Shown one piece after another: positions 61,231 to 64,000 of a stretch of 64,000 bases of DNA; the first letter of the stretch is position 1, and the number at the start of each line of letters is the position of its first letter. The stretch is from Cricetomys ansorgei (Eukaryota; Chordata; Mammalia; Rodentia; Nesomyidae): positions 8,065,001-8,129,000 of the forward strand of contig JAMJFZ010001089.1 in NCBI GenBank assembly GCA_026225945.1, in the 5' to 3' direction. The notes beneath the pieces were generated by a model. It was not told the DNA's origin. It did not search any database and worked only from the letters and a program-made list of their open reading frames with translations. A program made the position numbers and the translations under genes.

Positions 61231-64000
61231 CACTTAGGGTTTCCACACACTCAGCGTCAGTAGATATAGAATAGATATAGGATAACCAGGCAGATCCTAC
61301 ATGGGGTAAAATGAAGCAGATCTGAGGACCAAGGTTCAAAGAAGTGAGGTACTGAGCAACCCAACCGGGTCTAGGATTCAGATCCCTGCCCTTCCTGCTG
61401 GACTTCTGCCACTACTCCAGGCTTCCCTCCTTGCAGAGTTCAGAATGTCTGTCCCTTGTGCAGCCCGGTATCTATAAAGTCCCTTCTTTGTATCCGCATC
61501 AACTGGCAAATTAATGATGCTGGCAACACAATTCAAACGGAGCCAAGTAAGTCACTGCTCTTGGGGTCCTCAGTTTAAAACCATGCGTATCAGGTCTCAA
61601 CGCTTAACTTTTAAGTATGCTTAAAAGAGTGGAAAAAAGTTCCCATTGTACTTCGATGGTGAGTCATTGGATTTCCATCAGCTTGAAGCCCCAAAGCATT
61701 CCCATCATCTCCTGGCACTTATCAGAGAAGCCCCCTCCCCAACACCTTGCAGTTCTGCATACTGCTGGGAAGAGGGCACGCTTCCAATATCCATGAGCAT
61801 CCAGCCAGCAATAGCAGAGGTGGATTTTAATAATTAATTCATTAGGCCAATTTACTTCTTTAATTGGTTGTGAAGCTTTGTTAACTAAGAGATAATAAAA
61901 CAAATTTTGAAAAAAAAAAAACATGTAAAAACTTGGTTGTGTGTAGGTATTAAGGATTTGTGGAGCAATGAAAACAGACAGGAGGCCCTAATTATTATGG
62001 GAATAAGTATTTAAATATTTACCGTTTGCACTTTGATTTAAATCATTTTTTTTATTTTTGTAGATGCATGCTGTCTGCTACTTGCACTGGAATTTGGGTT
62101 GCAAGAGTTCCGGGTGCCTTGTTGGGCTCAAAGCCTTTTTTTCTGAACCTTGAGTTCATGACCTTGTTTGAGAAATATCTATTATATTATATATTATATA
62201 TCTGTGGCATTATATGCATGTGTTGCTTGAATGAAGAAGTAGAATCTTTGCAAGGTTCTGTGCTCTGGGAGCTTCTACAACCTAGCGTTCTCTCCATCTG
62301 TCTAAACAGTGTCATTGGCTCCTTCTGCAAATTGGGGAGATGTACCCCATAGTTTGTGCAGCCTACTGCCATGTCAAAATTTCTGATGATCAACCAGCCA
62401 GTGACCAAGCTCAGGACCTTCTGCTCATTATAACCTTGGAGAAGTGACTCAGTTCCCACTTGCGCATCTCTCACTAGGAAACCAAAAAGAACACCAGATC
62501 AGAGGCCCCATCAAAAACTGTCAGCAGCTGCATGAAGGCCAATACTAGGAGCCATTGGGATATTAGAAGTACTCTTTCATGGAGATTTATCAGGCCTTTA
62601 ACCCCAAGAGGCTCCAGGAGCCTGCAGCAGGAGAATCTTGGGAGCTTCTTAGAAATGCATGAATATAAGTAGGTTCTTTTGCCCTCAGTTTTCCAGCACC
62701 CTCCCCACAAAAAGTGAGGCTTTGACTGCAATGTTGTATATGATTCTTGCTGAATGCACTAATGTATATTGCTTCCCAGAGAAATCCACCCTCTCCTGTG
62801 CCCAACAGATGTTCTATAAACAGGGAGAGGGCAGAGTAGCTGTACTCTATGGAATTAGTCCTAGGCTTGGAGGCTATCCCCTGAGACTAACACAGTCTCA
62901 TTGTTCCACTTGCCTGAACGTTAATCCTCTTTCATTTCTGAGTCTAGGATGCTGTGACTGCTTTATGCAACTTTGCTCCCAAATCTTTAGTCCTCAGTGA
63001 GATATCCTCCATTAAGTTTGCCTCAGAACACAACACACTTGGTGTGAATTGAGTTGCAAAATCCCTTTGTGATACAATGAAAAGATTAATTTTGAGCTTC
63101 AGTCCTTTGTGTTTATCCAGCCTGGTGACAACTGTCATTGCAATGATACAGTCTCCAATGCAGACAATTGAAGATCGCGAGCAGGGAGCCTGCTGTAATC
63201 GCTTAGCTTTAAATTATCGCCAGTGTAGACACATCCCCTGTGCCATAACTTTTTTGAAGTCTCATGAATTTATTAATAACCAATAGACACTGCCTTTTCT
63301 CTCTAGAACATTTTGTAGCAACTCCCTAAAAACTGGAGAAATGCAAAGAGTGACTTATATAATGCCTTTTCTCTTGGATTTTGAAGCTCCAGGCGGCGCC
63401 TCTAGCCATGTGGCCACTCAAGAATCCCCTTGCCTATGAGAGTCTCACACGTTGGAATTTCTGATTGCTGAAACGTACATGTCTCGATAGTTCCTTCTGA
63501 AGGCATATCTCCCCTATGAAACGGTCGCTGTGACAAGTGAATCTATTCCTGAGTATTTGCTGGGTACCAAAGGAGCCACTGTCCCTTCTTTGTGATTTTG
63601 AAATGGGAAGGGAAGAAAGTCATCACCCTCCTATTATTGAGTGTGGGTTGACAGGCCCGTGGGAAGAGGGAGAGAGCGATGCAGAAATACCTACCTAAGT
63701 AGTTCACCTTCTTCCAAATTAAGATTTAGAAGAATCCCAGTTTATATTCCAGGTGAGGGACCAAATGCAGGTCCCTTAGGAAGGCAGAGAAGGGGAGCAT
63801 CTCACTGCCCTTCAGTTGTTGGGGTTTCCCCCTCTGTTTTTAACCCTTTGTCATTCTTCTGGCCTATGCTGCTCCATCACAGAACTAAACACAAAGCGAT
63901 AAGGAGAGTCTTTCTACAAGAGGTGGAAGTCAGTTCCCTTTTCTATGTGGGTGCTACCTTCTAGAAGGGCATGGAAGATAGTTGGCTTTTCCCCATTTTC
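61231..64000. other. Unique intron to window end
   Basis: A11-12 near 61908, otherwise no transposon recognised. The candidate conserved block at 63060-63290 lies here. Open frames of up to 113 codons have no known domain. Confidence 0.45.
63060..63290. promoter_or_regulatory. Candidate conserved-type non-coding block
   Basis: Non-repetitive, with AGATTAATTTTGAGC (paired/OTX-like), CTGTCATTGCAATGATAC (palindromic TGTCATTGCAATGA), GACAATTGAAGATCGCG and TTTATTAATAACCAATAG. Clustered homeodomain and CCAAT-like cores; conservation untested. Confidence 0.3.

Overview
The window is mammalian nuclear DNA, from a muroid rodent. The evidence is a mix of rodent-specific SINEs (B1, B2, B3, B4 and ID types), a rodent Lx-type L1 3' end present three times, MaLR/ERVL-type LTRs, an ERVK solo LTR, and older pan-mammalian relics (MIR, L2, Tigger-type DNA transposons). 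Long CA/GT, GATA and GGA microsatellites are common. Clean young ID elements, which are abundant in rat, were not seen. The B1 and ERVK sequences look more cricetid than murine, but that is only an impression, and the species cannot be fixed without alignment.

Only one protein-coding exon can be supported, at about 1038-1184 on the + strand. It encodes the near-N-terminal segment of PHACTR1 (phosphatase and actin regulator 1), including the internal methionine used by shorter isoforms and a basic nuclear-localisation-like cluster. A CpG-rich interval surrounds and follows the exon. A remarkably long polypyrimidine tract, almost free of adenine, precedes it. Everything upstream (1-1037) and downstream (1185-64000) reads as PHACTR1 intron. 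No second exon of this gene, no other gene and no structural RNA gene was recognised.

Layout: 1-1037, upstream intron with the polypyrimidine tract; 1038-1184, exon; about 1040-1690, CpG-rich region; 1.7-4.7 kb, mostly unique, with a homeodomain-site-rich candidate enhancer; 4.7-10 kb, B3, Tigger-like, MIR, a CCA minisatellite, and B4 and B3 SINEs; 10-20.9 kb, largely unique with one (AT)n tract, a B1 and an ID; 20.9-22.3 kb, antisense L1 3' sequences; 23.7-32.2 kb, dense in SINEs and microsatellites, with a perfect AT-rich inverted repeat at 27.1 kb; 35.1-36.6 kb, a nest of Tigger-type DNA transposon fossils; 40.4-47.4 kb, B4, B1, MIR, L2 and LTR relics; 49-51.2 kb, GGA arrays and a B1; 52.9-55.9 kb, LTR cluster (MaLR, ERVK solo LTR, MaLR, L1); 56-61 kb, sense B2 and B1 SINEs; 61-64 kb, unique sequence with a candidate conserved element near 63.1 kb.

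No operon-like logic applies. The functional content is one exon of an actin- and PP1-binding regulator and whatever cis-regulatory DNA its long intron carries. The most notable signals are the distal branch-point architecture of the exon, the CpG island with an in-exon start codon, the 31-bp perfect inverted repeat, and the intact-looking ERVK solo LTR with a 6-bp target duplication.
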